Below are positions 1-5,688 of a stretch of 8,760 nt of DNA, in pieces. Each line of letters starts with the position of its first letter. Position 1 is the first letter of the stretch. Source of the stretch: Candidatus Aenigmatarchaeota archaeon (GTDB lineage: Archaea; Aenigmatarchaeota; Aenigmatarchaeia; QMZP01); the NCBI GenBank assembly GCA_003663445.1, contig QMZZ01000012.1, positions 1 through 8,760 of the forward strand, read 5' to 3'. A model generated the notes under the pieces. That model saw only the letters and a list, made by a program, of their open reading frames with translations. It made no database searches and had not been told where the DNA came from. A program made the position numbers and the translations under genes.

Positions 1-433
1 GCTTGTGCCCTCTTTGTAGCACCAAGTCCGGAGAAGCGGAAGCTGATAAAGCTGAAAATATGGCGAGAAGCTTTTCTTTTTTATTTACCTTTTTCTTCAG
101 GTTCTTTTCAGCCTTCGGTGGGTGGGCTAGCCTGCCTTTCACGGCCTGGGGGACGAACCTGGCTGTCCATTCGAGCAATCCCTGGTGATGGATCCTTTTC
201 ATTCTTGCCATCTCACGGTTCATCATCGTCCAGCGATAATGCCTCCTGCCGTGGTAATGGGCTGATGTTCTTTTTCCAGCCAGAGGATCCCTGCCATAGG
301 GTTGCCTGGAAGATAGCAGTTCTGCCCTGACAGCTTTCCTGATAACATCGTCCCTCGGTTCCAGCTGAAAGAGGCGAGATATGTCTATCTTTTTCAGCTC
401 CTTCCCTGCTAAGGAGTAGACAGGGACTTTCAT
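1..433 (-). CDS. rpl4: Large-subunit ribosomal protein uL4 (N-terminal 144 residues; gene continues past the window edge)
   Basis: uL4 binds 23S rRNA early in large-subunit assembly, and its long loop lines the peptide exit tunnel. Reading the minus strand from the ATG at 433-431 gives an open frame of 144 codons to the window edge with no stop. It starts MKVPVYSLAGKE. Family hallmarks are RQPYGRDPLAGKRTSA (residues 43-58), the tunnel-loop region (about 59-92, with MNREMARMKRI at 71-81) and FVPQAVKGRLAHPPKAEK (93-110), followed by a Lys-rich NKKEKLLAI segment. All of these align from memory with archaeal uL4. The C-terminal part (archaeal uL4 is usually about 250 residues) lies outside. The gene diverges from uS13 instead of leading into uL23-uL2-uS19-uL22 as is usual. 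A TAAGGAG lies only one base before the ATG, which is probably too close to be a normal ribosome binding site. Confidence 0.95.
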   Translation of the reverse strand, partial: MKVPVYSLAGKELKKIDISRLFQLEPRDDVIRKAVRAELLSSRQPYGRDPLAGKRTSAHYHGRRHYRWTMMNREMARMKRIHHQGLLEWTARFVPQAVKGRLAHPPKAEKNLKKKVNKKEKLLAIFSALSASASPDLVLQRGHK

Positions 434-484
434 ACTCCTTAATATATTTATAAGAATTTAAATAATAGATATCGATTTTAAAAC
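434..484. promoter_or_regulatory. Divergent promoter region between uL4 and uS13
   Basis: This 51-bp A/T-rich gap separates the divergent start codons of uL4 and uS13. The palindrome ATTTAAAT at 456-463 has its midpoint 25.5 bases from the uS13 ATG and 26.5 bases from the uL4 ATG, the usual distance of an archaeal TATA box from a transcription start. One box could therefore serve both directions and give two leaderless mRNAs. Other TATA-like stretches exist: 441-452 (TATATTTATAA-like), and TTTTAAAA at 476-483, which could drive uL4 with a leader of about 20 nt. The use of a single shared box is inference. Confidence 0.6.
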
Positions 485-952
485 ATGGCGAAAGAGAGAC
501 CGAAGCAGATAATAAGGCTTGCGGAAACGGACCTGGATGGAGGGAAAGAGGTAGTCAGGGCTATCCAGAAAGTGAAGGGTGTTTCTTTCATGTTTGCCAA
601 TGCGGTTGTTCAGGCAGGAGGTTTTCTGGGAAAGAGGCTTTCAGAGCTCAAGGAAGAAGAGCTGAAAAAGCTTGAGGACATTATATACCATCCGGAAAAG
701 TACGGGATACCTGAATGGCTTCTCAACAGGAGAAGGGATCCCAGAACAGGAAAAACCTTCCACTTAATCGGTTCCCAGCTCGAAATAACGCAGAAATTCG
801 ATATAAACGAGCTTAAGAAGATGAAGTGTTATCGGGGTATAAGGCATTCCCTCGGTCTGCCAGTAAGGGGGCAGAGGACAAGATCGTCCTTCAGGAAGGG
901 TAAAACCGTGGGTGTGGTCAGGAAGAAGCAGCAACCAGGGAGGTCGAAGTAA
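485..952 (+). CDS. rps13: Small-subunit ribosomal protein uS13
   Basis: uS13 sits in the head of the 30S subunit, where it contacts the P-site tRNA and forms bridges to the large subunit. The 155-residue protein has the usual archaeal length and order: an N-terminal helix-two-turn-helix region including GGKEVVRAIQKVKGV (19-33), a central helical stalk (about 52-113), and the conserved C-terminal YRGIRHSLGLPVRGQRTRS (116-134) followed by a basic tail ending in GRSK. The ATG at 485 is the first in frame and lies about 25 bases after a TATA-like box, fitting a leaderless start. The gene ends one base before the uL22 start. In most archaea uS13 leads uS4-uS11-rpoD. Here it precedes uL22, and rpoD lies 5.4 kb downstream in the same run. 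Confidence 0.98.
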   Translation: MAKERPKQIIRLAETDLDGGKEVVRAIQKVKGVSFMFANAVVQAGGFLGKRLSELKEEELKKLEDIIYHPEKYGIPEWLLNRRRDPRTGKTFHLIGSQLEITQKFDINELKKMKCYRGIRHSLGLPVRGQRTRSSFRKGKTVGVVRKKQQPGRSK

Positions 953-1336
953 ATGCTGAGGTATGCTTATAAGCCGAAATCGAGCAGGAATGCAAAAGCA
1001 TACGGATACGGGTTAAGGATCTCGAGAAAGCATTCCCAGGAGATTTGCAGGAAGCTGAGGGGGATGAGGCTCGATAAGGCGAAAAAGTTCCTGGAAGACC
1101 TCCTGGAAAAAAGGGTTTCCCTTAACGGAAAATACTATACTAAAGCTGCCGGAGAGATCCTGAAACTGCTTAAATCGGCTGAGAAAAATGCGGAAGCCAA
1201 GGGGCTTGAATTAGAAAAGCTTTTTGTCCATCTTAGCGCTCATAGGGGCTGGACTTTCAGGAGACCGAGAAGGTTCAAGCTTAGGGGACAAACCCAAAGG
1301 ATAACGCATATCCAGGTAGTGCTTGAAGAGAGGTGA
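953..1336 (+). CDS. rpl22: Large-subunit ribosomal protein uL22, short form
   Basis: uL22 spans the large subunit, and its hairpin lines the exit tunnel opposite uL4. Recognisable segments are the N-terminal RNAKAYGYGLRISRKHSQEI (residues 12-31), KAAGEILKLLKSAEKNAEAKGL (64-85) and the tunnel-hairpin/C-terminal part (AHRGWTFRRPRRF, 96-108, then RITHIQVVLEE). It is 127 residues against about 150 for typical archaeal uL22. The missing length is mainly around residues 52-66, where archaeal proteins usually carry a basic and glycine-rich stretch (a PFRRYN-like segment to a GRYPVKAA-like segment). Here the chain passes from EKRVSLNGKYY directly into TKAAG. The ATG follows the uS13 stop with no gap, and GGGAGGTC at 938-945 can serve as ribosome binding site. 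The next gene, uS3, is the standard neighbour. Confidence 0.95.
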   Translation: MLRYAYKPKSSRNAKAYGYGLRISRKHSQEICRKLRGMRLDKAKKFLEDLLEKRVSLNGKYYTKAAGEILKLLKSAEKNAEAKGLELEKLFVHLSAHRGWTFRRPRRFKLRGQTQRITHIQVVLEER

Positions 1337-1337
1337 T
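1330..1337 (+). promoter_or_regulatory. Ribosome binding site of uS3 (decides start)
   Basis: GAGGTGAT is an extended match to the archaeal 16S 3' end (anti-Shine-Dalgarno). It overlaps the uL22 stop codon and runs directly into the ATG at 1338, with GAGG four bases before that ATG. It supports 1338 over the in-frame TTG at 1323. Confidence 0.7.
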
Positions 1338-2006
1338 ATGGGGGTGAAAGACTTCTTCGTCAATCAGGGTGTGAAGGAACTCGAGATAGAGAAATTTATT
1401 AGGGAAAACTTCCCTGTTGGGGATTATTCCAAAACCGAGCTTCAGAGGACACCTCTCGGTATGAGAATTATTATATGGACGAACAAACCCGGAAGGATAA
1501 TCGGAAGGGGTGGGAAGACGATAAACGAGATAACAGAAGCCCTGAAGCAGAGATTCGGTCTTGAGAACCCGCAGGTCGATGTGAAGCTCGTGGAGAACCC
1601 TGATCTGGATGCAAAGATAATGGCAAAACAGATCGCAACGGCAATCGAGAGAGGGTTTAACTATAAGCGGATAGGTAACCTTGCCCTTAGAAGGATCATG
1701 GAAGCAGGGGCTGTTGGAGCTGAAATAGTGATATCCGGAAAGCTCGGAGGGGCTAAGGCAATGACGGCAAAGTTCAGGGAAGGTCATCTCGAGATTTGTG
1801 GTGAGCCGAGGAAGAGGCTTGTGGACGAGGCGTTCGAGGAGGCTGAAACGAAGCCCGGGAAGATAGGGGTAAGGGTGAGGATTATGTGCGAGTATGAGGA
1901 TGTGACAGGGAGGAGGCTGAAACCGAAAGAGCTTAGGGAAAGGGAGGAGAAATGGTTGATAGAGGAGGCAGAAAAGGTGGAAAAGGCGGAAGAGGAGGAA
2001 ATTTAA
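1338..2006 (+). CDS. rps3: Small-subunit ribosomal protein uS3
   Basis: uS3 forms part of the mRNA entry channel on the 30S head. With the ATG at 1338 it has 222 residues. The N-terminal part is MGVKDFFVNQGVKELEIEKF. A KH domain (about 17-90) carries the GxxG signature within NKPGRIIGRGGKTINEI (49-65). The C-terminal S3 domain (about 95-190) includes AIERGFNYKRI (102-112) and a basic strand turn, SGKLGGAKAMTAKFREG (133-149). An acidic tail (EEAEKVEKAEEEEI) follows, which is common in archaeal uS3. The reading frame is also open upstream to a TTG at 1323 inside uL22. The ATG with the GAGGTGAT site is the better start. One base separates it from the uL22 stop. Confidence 0.97.
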   Translation: MGVKDFFVNQGVKELEIEKFIRENFPVGDYSKTELQRTPLGMRIIIWTNKPGRIIGRGGKTINEITEALKQRFGLENPQVDVKLVENPDLDAKIMAKQIATAIERGFNYKRIGNLALRRIMEAGAVGAEIVISGKLGGAKAMTAKFREGHLEICGEPRKRLVDEAFEEAETKPGKIGVRVRIMCEYEDVTGRRLKPKELREREEKWLIEEAEKVEKAEEEEI

Positions 2007-2014
2007 ATTTAAAT
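2002..2014 (+). promoter_or_regulatory. TATA-like promoter element before uL29
   Basis: TTTAAATTTAAAT overlaps the uS3 stop codon, with its centre about 28 bases before the uL29 ATG. A purine-rich stretch (AGAGGAGGAAA, 1991-2001) just upstream is a plausible TFB recognition element. The 29-bp gap has no Shine-Dalgarno match near the ATG, which fits a leaderless internal promoter. Confidence 0.55.
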
Positions 2015-2035
2015 TCCTATTTTTAATATAAATCC

Positions 2036-2233
2036 ATGGCTGTCTTAAGGTTCAAGGACCTGAAAAAGATGGGACCGAAGGAGCTCGATGAGAAGCTAAG
2101 AGAGCTCAGGCTGGAGCTTGCAAAGGAAAGGGGGAATATCGCAATAGGGGCTTCTGTTTCTTCTCCTGGAAAGATCAGGGAGATCAGAAAGGCAATAGCG
2201 AGGATTCTGACGTATAAGAGACAAAATGCCTGA
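2036..2233 (+). CDS. rpl29: Large-subunit ribosomal protein uL29
   Basis: uL29 is a small helical protein near the tunnel exit, at the docking site for nascent-chain factors such as SRP. The 65-residue product has the typical two-helix hairpin. An N-terminal helix carries LKKMGPKELDEKLRELRLEL (9-28), a short linker GASVSSPGKI follows (38-47), and a second helix carries REIRKAIARILTYKR. Length and order match archaeal uL29. The start at 2036 is the first ATG after a TATA-like box, about 28 bases away, suggesting transcription can begin anew here. The last 8 bases overlap the start of aIF1 in another frame (ATGCCTGA), so aIF1 translation is probably coupled. Confidence 0.97.
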   Translation: MAVLRFKDLKKMGPKELDEKLRELRLELAKERGNIAIGASVSSPGKIREIRKAIARILTYKRQNA

Positions 2234-2531
2234 AATCTGTCCGAAGTGCGGACTTCCGAAAGAGCTCTGTACCTGTGAGGTTTTGGCGAAAGAAAGGGAG
2301 AAAATAAAGGTATTTACGGTTCAGAGAAGGTACGGAAAGATAGCAACGGTTGTCCAGGGGATCTCGGAGGATGTGGATGTGAAAGCCATCCTCAAGGAAC
2401 TGAAGACCAGGCTCGCTTGCGGTGGGACACTCCGAGATCATACGATAGAGCTTCAGGGGAACCATAAGGAAAGGATAAAGGCAATCCTCGTCAAGCTCGG
2501 CTTTCCGGAAGAGCAGATAGAGATCTCATGA
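2226..2531 (+). CDS. Translation initiation factor aIF1 (SUI1 family)
   Basis: aIF1, the homologue of eukaryotic eIF1, binds the small subunit near the P site and enforces accurate start-codon choice. The 101-residue protein opens with the zinc-binding knuckle typical of the archaeal form (ICPKCGLPKELCTC; Cys5, Cys8, Cys15, Cys17). The SUI1 fold follows, with RRYGKIATVVQGI (34-46), LKTRLACGGTLRDHTIELQG (59-78) and the C-terminal LVKLGFPEEQIEI (88-100). The ATG lies inside the uL29 end, and the gene overlaps the Rpp29 start by the ATGA at 2528. The uL29-aIF1-Rpp29-uS17 order is a recurrent archaeal arrangement, which supports the call. Confidence 0.97.
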   Translation: MPEICPKCGLPKELCTCEVLAKEREKIKVFTVQRRYGKIATVVQGISEDVDVKAILKELKTRLACGGTLRDHTIELQGNHKERIKAILVKLGFPEEQIEIS

Positions 2532-2794
2532 AACGTCTTTTAAGAGGGGAGCTTATCGGTCTCGAAGTCAGGGTTTCTGATTCCACCCATCCGGGCTGGA
2601 TAGGGATTCAGGGAAGGGTTGTAGACGAAACCCGAAACATGCTTTTTATAGAAGCTGAAGGAAAGGTAAAGAAAATACCGAAGGACACATGTCAATTCGA
2701 ATTCAGGATTAATAGCAGGTGGCTGAAGGTGGACGGAAAGCTTCTGGTAGGGAGACCTGAGGACAGGATCAAGAAGAAAATCAGGAGCAGGTAA
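2528..2794 (+). CDS. rnp1: Ribonuclease P protein component 1 (Rpp29/Pop4)
   Basis: This is one of the archaeal RNase P proteins. It pairs with Rpp21 on the RNase P RNA and aids 5' maturation of tRNA precursors. The 88 residues match the compact Sm-like barrel of archaeal Rpp29: LLRGELIGLEVRV (4-16), HPGWIGIQGRVVDETRNML (21-39), KKIPKDTCQFEF (48-59) and VDGKLLVGRPEDRIKKKI (68-85). The GxxGxVVDETxNxL pattern and the final GRPEDR are the recognised family features. The start overlaps the aIF1 stop by ATGA, so expression is coupled to aIF1. A 30-bp gap follows before uS17. Confidence 0.95.
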   Translation: MKRLLRGELIGLEVRVSDSTHPGWIGIQGRVVDETRNMLFIEAEGKVKKIPKDTCQFEFRINSRWLKVDGKLLVGRPEDRIKKKIRSR

Positions 2795-2795
2795 A

Positions 2796-2808
2796 CTTAA
2801 ATATAAAT
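2796..2808 (+). promoter_or_regulatory. TATA-like promoter element before uS17
   Basis: CTTAAATATAAAT is centred about 23-24 bases before the uS17 ATG, in a gap of only 30 bp after the Rpp29 stop. There is no Shine-Dalgarno-like sequence before the ATG (TTCATATTCATT), again fitting a leaderless internal promoter. Confidence 0.5.
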
Positions 2809-2824
2809 CCTGTTCATATTCATT

Positions 2825-3145
2825 ATGAAAAAGTCTATAGGTCTTGATGTCAAACCTCCTGAAAAGAGCTGTAAGGACCCGAAATGTCCCTGGCATGGTT
2901 CTTTAGCTGTAAGAGGAAGGGTTTTTAGAGGGAGGGTCAAATCAGCCAGAATGACGAGAACCGTTGTGGTGGAATGGGAATATCACCATTGGGTCCCTAA
3001 GTACGAAAGGTACGAAAGGAAGAGATCGAGGGTGGTTGCTCACAATCCTGATTGCATCAAAGCGAAGGAAGGGGATGAGGTAGTAATAGCCGAATGCAGA
3101 CCTTTGAGTAAGACGAAAAAATTCGTGGAGGTGGCTAAAGTATGA
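2825..3145 (+). CDS. rps17: Small-subunit ribosomal protein uS17
   Basis: uS17 is a primary 16S-binding protein with an OB fold. The 106-residue archaeal form begins with SIGLDVKPPEKSCKDPKCPW (4-23), including the Cys-containing KSCKDPKCPWHG segment seen in archaeal uS17. The barrel follows: RGRVFRGRVKSARMTRTVVV (30-49), the basic YERYERKRSRVVAHNPDCI segment (60-78) and KEGDEVVIAECRPLSKTKKF (81-100). The last segment is the classic uS17 signature around GDxVxIxECRPLSKTK. The start follows a TATA-like box by about 24 bases. The stop overlaps the uL14 start (ATGA at 3142). Confidence 0.98.
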   Translation: MKKSIGLDVKPPEKSCKDPKCPWHGSLAVRGRVFRGRVKSARMTRTVVVEWEYHHWVPKYERYERKRSRVVAHNPDCIKAKEGDEVVIAECRPLSKTKKFVEVAKV

Positions 3146-3540
3146 AAGGGATATCGGCAAAGATAAGCAAGTGCCTTCCTGTCGGAAGCTATCTGGTATG
3201 TGCAGACAATTCAGGGGCTAAGGAACTTCAGATAATATCTGTCAGGTCGGTAAAATCGAGGTTGAGGAGAAGGGCAAATGCCGGAGTGGCTGATGTGGTT
3301 ACCTGCAGGGTGAGCAAGGGAAATGAGCAGATGAGACATCAGGTAGTGAAAGCGGTAATCATAAGGCAGAAAAAGCCCTGGAAAAGACCTAATGGCCTGA
3401 CTGTGGCGTTCGAAGATAATGCTGCTGTCCTGGTGGATGACAGGTTCGAGCCCAAAGCTAGTCTTATCAGAGGGCCTGTGGCCAAGGAGGTGGTTGAAAG
3501 ATTCCCGGCTATCGGGAAGCTTGCAAGCATGATAGTATGA
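3142..3540 (+). CDS. rpl14: Large-subunit ribosomal protein uL14
   Basis: uL14 lies at the subunit interface near the factor-binding region and contributes to bridges with the small subunit. The 132 residues include VGSYLVCADNSGAKELQIIS (14-33), the basic KSRLRRRANAGVADVVTCRV segment (38-57), VVKAVIIRQKKPWKRPNGLT (68-87) and the C-terminal EDNAAVLVDDRFEPKASLIRG followed by GPVAKEV. This is the standard archaeal pattern and length. GGAGGTG at 3127-3133, eight bases before the ATG, is a strong ribosome binding site inside the uS17 end, so this gene overlaps both neighbours by ATGA and is probably translated by coupling and direct initiation. Confidence 0.98.
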   Translation: MKGISAKISKCLPVGSYLVCADNSGAKELQIISVRSVKSRLRRRANAGVADVVTCRVSKGNEQMRHQVVKAVIIRQKKPWKRPNGLTVAFEDNAAVLVDDRFEPKASLIRGPVAKEVVERFPAIGKLASMIV

Positions 3541-3917
3541 AAAAGGAATGGTCCAGTAAATGGAAATCGAGCAAGCAACCCCGGAAGCAGAGAAAATATA
3601 GATACAGGGCTCCTCTTCATATCAGAAGAAAGTTTGTCTCAGCAAACCTCTCTCCAGAACTAAGGAAGAAGTACGGAAAGAGGTCCGTTCCGATAAGGAA
3701 GGGGGATGAGGTAGTGGTCAAGAGAGGTGATTTTAAGGGTGTGAGGGGGAAGGTTGAAAGGGTCGATCTGAAAAGCTGTCGGGTTTGGATTGATAGCGTC
3801 AAGGTCAAAAAGGCGGACGGGTCAGAGGTCCTAAGACCTATAGATCCGTCGAACCTGCAGATAGTGAGCCTGAACCTAGATGATAAAAAGAGGGTGGAGG
3901 TGCTGGCCAGGAAATGA
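3537..3917 (+). CDS. rpl24: Large-subunit ribosomal protein uL24
   Basis: uL24 is an early assembly-initiating protein near the tunnel exit. The 126-residue archaeal form starts with a very basic leader (KWKSSKQPRKQRKYRYRAPL, 8-27), then HIRRKFVSANLSPELRKKYG (28-47). The KOW motif is IRKGDEVVVKRGDFKGVRGK (53-72), with the rest of the SH3-like barrel through about residue 115. The start overlaps the uL14 stop by ATGA and has no clear Shine-Dalgarno sequence, suggesting termination-reinitiation. The stop overlaps the eS4 start the same way. Confidence 0.97.
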   Translation: MKKEWSSKWKSSKQPRKQRKYRYRAPLHIRRKFVSANLSPELRKKYGKRSVPIRKGDEVVVKRGDFKGVRGKVERVDLKSCRVWIDSVKVKKADGSEVLRPIDPSNLQIVSLNLDDKKRVEVLARK

Positions 3918-4630
3918 GACTAAAAAGATATGCGATGCCCTGGAAGCTTCCGGTTAAGCCCTTCCATTGGGTGGTCTCGCCAAGACCAGGACCGCATCCC
4001 AAGGATTCCTGCCTTCCTCTTCTGATAATCTTAAGGGACATCCTTAAGGTAGCGGAAACAGGCAGGGAGGCGAAGAAGCTTATAAAGGCAGGAAAAGTGA
4101 GGATTGACGGGAAGGAAAGGAGAGAGGCGGGATATCCTGCCGGGCTTATGGATGTGATCGAGATAGAGAACCTGGGTTGTTATCGGGTCTTACCGGGTGA
4201 GAAGGGGCTGGAGGTTGTCGAGATAGCTAAAAAGGATGCTGGGTGGAAGATCTGCAGGATAAGGGATAAAAGAAACGTGAAGGGTGGTAAGATCCAGCTA
4301 AACCTTCATGATGGAAGAAATATTCTGGTTGACTCCCGAGCATATAAGCCAGGAGATTCTGTGATGATCCAGATACCTGAACAGAAAATACTAAAGCACT
4401 ATCCACTCAAGGTAGGGCAGGAAGCTCTCATATTTGCAGGAAAGAATGCTGGAAAGCAGGGGAAGATAAAGGAGATAAGGGAGAGAAAAAGCATGCTGGA
4501 GAAATCCACGGTCATCCTGGAAACGCCGGAGGGAAGGATCGAGACACTTAAAGATTATATAATAGTTATAGGAGGGAAGGAACATGGAAAATCCGATGCG
4601 AGAGGTAAGGCTAGAAAAGGTAACGATTAA
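3914..4630 (+). CDS. rps4e: Small-subunit ribosomal protein eS4
   Basis: eS4 is found only in archaea and eukaryotes and binds the body of the small subunit. The 238 residues show the expected parts: LKRYAMPWKLPVKPFHWVVS (3-22), an S4-type RNA-binding domain (about 42-88, with VAETGREAKKLIKAGKVRID at 46-65), the central eS4 domain (about 90-165, with DKRNVKGGKIQLNLHDGRNI at 118-137) and a KOW-type barrel (ALIFAGKNAGKQGKIKEI, 171-188). A ribosome-binding GGAGGTG at 3896-3902 lies 11 bases before the ATG. The last 15 residues (HGKSDARGKARKGND) are encoded inside the start of uL5, giving an unusually long 47-base overlap. The tail is rich in Gly and charged residues. Confidence 0.97.
   Translation: MRLKRYAMPWKLPVKPFHWVVSPRPGPHPKDSCLPLLIILRDILKVAETGREAKKLIKAGKVRIDGKERREAGYPAGLMDVIEIENLGCYRVLPGEKGLEVVEIAKKDAGWKICRIRDKRNVKGGKIQLNLHDGRNILVDSRAYKPGDSVMIQIPEQKILKHYPLKVGQEALIFAGKNAGKQGKIKEIRERKSMLEKSTVILETPEGRIETLKDYIIVIGGKEHGKSDARGKARKGND
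4571..4576 (+). promoter_or_regulatory. Ribosome binding site of uL5, inside eS4
   Basis: GGAGGG lies seven bases before the ATG at 4584, inside the eS4 coding region. It favours this start over the in-frame ATG at 4596, and shows that uL5 has its own initiation signal despite the 47-base overlap with eS4. Confidence 0.65.
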
Positions 4631-5087
4631 TATGGGGGCCGGAGAGGCAGGACCCAAGCTCGAAAAATGCAAAAGCTTACTGGAAAGCATCCTTGGAAAG
4701 AAGGTAGTGATAACCAGGACTCATAAGAGAACTACATTCGGGATGGCGAAGAACAGGCCTATAGGAGTGAAGGTTACGTTGAGGGGGGATGAGGCTTTTG
4801 AATGGCTGAAAAAGTTTCTTCAAGCAGTTGAGAACAGGCTGAAGGAATCCCAATTCTCTGACGGGAACTTTTCTTTCGGAGTGAAGGAATACATACACAT
4901 CCCAGGAGTAAAGTATAATCCGGAAATAGGGATTCTTGGAATGGATGTATGCGTTACCCTGGAAAGGCCGGGGTTCAGGATAAAAAGGAGGAAGATAAGA
5001 CGTAAAAAAATAGGGAAAAAACATAGAATATCTAAAGAAGAAACGATAAAGTGGGCTAAAGAAAAGCTGGGGGTTGAGATAGTATGA
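4584..5087 (+). CDS. rpl5: Large-subunit ribosomal protein uL5
   Basis: uL5 is part of the 5S rRNA complex in the central protuberance and contacts the P-site tRNA. The 167 residues include VRLEKVTINMGAGEAGPKLE (8-27), a conserved N-terminal segment, then KVVITRTHKRTTFGMAKNRP (40-59), which is the basic 5S-contact region. After these come SFGVKEYIHIPGVKYNPEIG (97-116), MDVCVTLERPGFRIKRRKIR (120-139) and a basic C-terminal helix. Length and order are typical of archaeal uL5. A second in-frame ATG (codon 5) is possible, but the GGAGGG site favours 4584. The stop overlaps the uS14 start by ATGA. Confidence 0.97.
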   Translation: MENPMREVRLEKVTINMGAGEAGPKLEKCKSLLESILGKKVVITRTHKRTTFGMAKNRPIGVKVTLRGDEAFEWLKKFLQAVENRLKESQFSDGNFSFGVKEYIHIPGVKYNPEIGILGMDVCVTLERPGFRIKRRKIRRKKIGKKHRISKEETIKWAKEKLGVEIV

Positions 5088-5305
5088 CTTACGAGGATGT
5101 CAAAAAGCAGCTGATTTCAAAACCGGAAAAGCTTAAGAGATATGAAAAGTTCTGCAGTCCTAAAAAGCGGAAGTTCGGAAAAACCGTTCATCCCTGCAAG
5201 CTTTGCGGAAAGACGAGGGGTGTGATAAGGAAATACGGCCTGAACTATTGCAGGCAATGTTTCAGGGAGGTTGCCGAAAAGCTCGGCTTTAAGAAGTACC
5301 AATGA
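5084..5305 (+). CDS. rps14: Small-subunit ribosomal protein uS14, zinc type with N-terminal extension
   Basis: uS14 is a late-assembling protein of the 30S head. The C-terminal half is the standard archaeal zinc form. CKLCGKTRGVIRKYGLNYC (38-56) and CRQCFREVAEKLGFKKYQ (56-73) supply four zinc ligands, Cys38, Cys41, Cys56 and Cys59. The protein has 73 residues, while many archaeal uS14 proteins have about 50-55. The extra part is an N-terminal basic helix-like stretch of about 25 residues (TYEDVKKQLISKPEKLKRYE, then KFCSPKKRK). No later start codon precedes the zinc motif, so the extension is real if the gene is translated. The ATG overlaps the uL5 stop, and the stop overlaps the uS8 start, both by ATGA. 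Confidence 0.97.
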   Translation: MTYEDVKKQLISKPEKLKRYEKFCSPKKRKFGKTVHPCKLCGKTRGVIRKYGLNYCRQCFREVAEKLGFKKYQ

Positions 5306-5688
5306 AGCACGACCTGATATCAGACATATTCACGACCATAAGGAATGCGGAAGCCCTCGGAAAGAAGGAATGCATAGTCCCGGCTTCAAACCTCGCCAAG
5401 AATATCCTGAAGATAATGCAAAAGGAAAAGTATATAGGTGAAGTTAGCTATATAGAGGACGGAAAAGGGGGGAAGCTGAGGATACAGCTTCTGGGCAAGA
5501 TAAACGAATGCGGGGCTGTCAGACCGAGATTTTCAGCCGGGAAGGATGAGATAATAAAATTCGAGAAAAGGTTTCTGCCAGCAGCAGATATAGGCATTCT
5601 CATCCTTTCCACCTCTCAGGGGGTCATGACGCATAAGGATGCGAAAAAGAGGAGTATAGGGGGTGTTCTTTTGGGTTATGTCTATTGA
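5302..5688 (+). CDS. rps8: Small-subunit ribosomal protein uS8
   Basis: uS8 is a primary 16S-binding protein of the central domain. In several organisms it also represses its own operon by binding mRNA. The 128 residues carry DLISDIFTTIRNAEALGKKE (4-23), VPASNLAKNILKIMQKEKYI (26-45), the central GAVRPRFSAGKDEIIKFEKR segment (71-90) and the classical C-terminal signature ILILSTSQGVMTHKDAKKRS (99-118) followed by IGGVLLGYVY. There is no Shine-Dalgarno sequence; the ATGA overlap with uS14 implies coupling. In most archaea the next gene is uL6. Here it is eL30, whose start overlaps the uS8 end by 11 bases. Confidence 0.98.
   Translation: MKHDLISDIFTTIRNAEALGKKECIVPASNLAKNILKIMQKEKYIGEVSYIEDGKGGKLRIQLLGKINECGAVRPRFSAGKDEIIKFEKRFLPAADIGILILSTSQGVMTHKDAKKRSIGGVLLGYVY

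Noticed and set aside
1..330. Plus-strand open frames at 3-188 and 118-330
   Set aside because: They are antisense to the clear uL4 coding region on the minus strand and show no recognisable protein pattern.
434..441. TAAGGAG as a functional Shine-Dalgarno sequence for uL4
   Set aside because: It ends one base before the ATG, too close for usual pairing, and would be missing from a leaderless transcript. It is kept only as a remark.
1323..1337. Upstream TTG start for uS3
   Set aside because: It would place the start inside uL22 and before the GAGGTGAT site. The ATG at 1338 gives the normal archaeal N-terminus.
1281..1787. Long minus-strand open frame (168 codons)
   Set aside because: It lies opposite uL22 and uS3, and its composition is the mirror of those genes with no family match.
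5663..5677. GTG start adding five residues to eL30
   Set aside because: The GTG is part of a GGGGGTG purine stretch that better serves as ribosome binding site for the ATG at 5678. The added residues (MFFWV) are not family-like.
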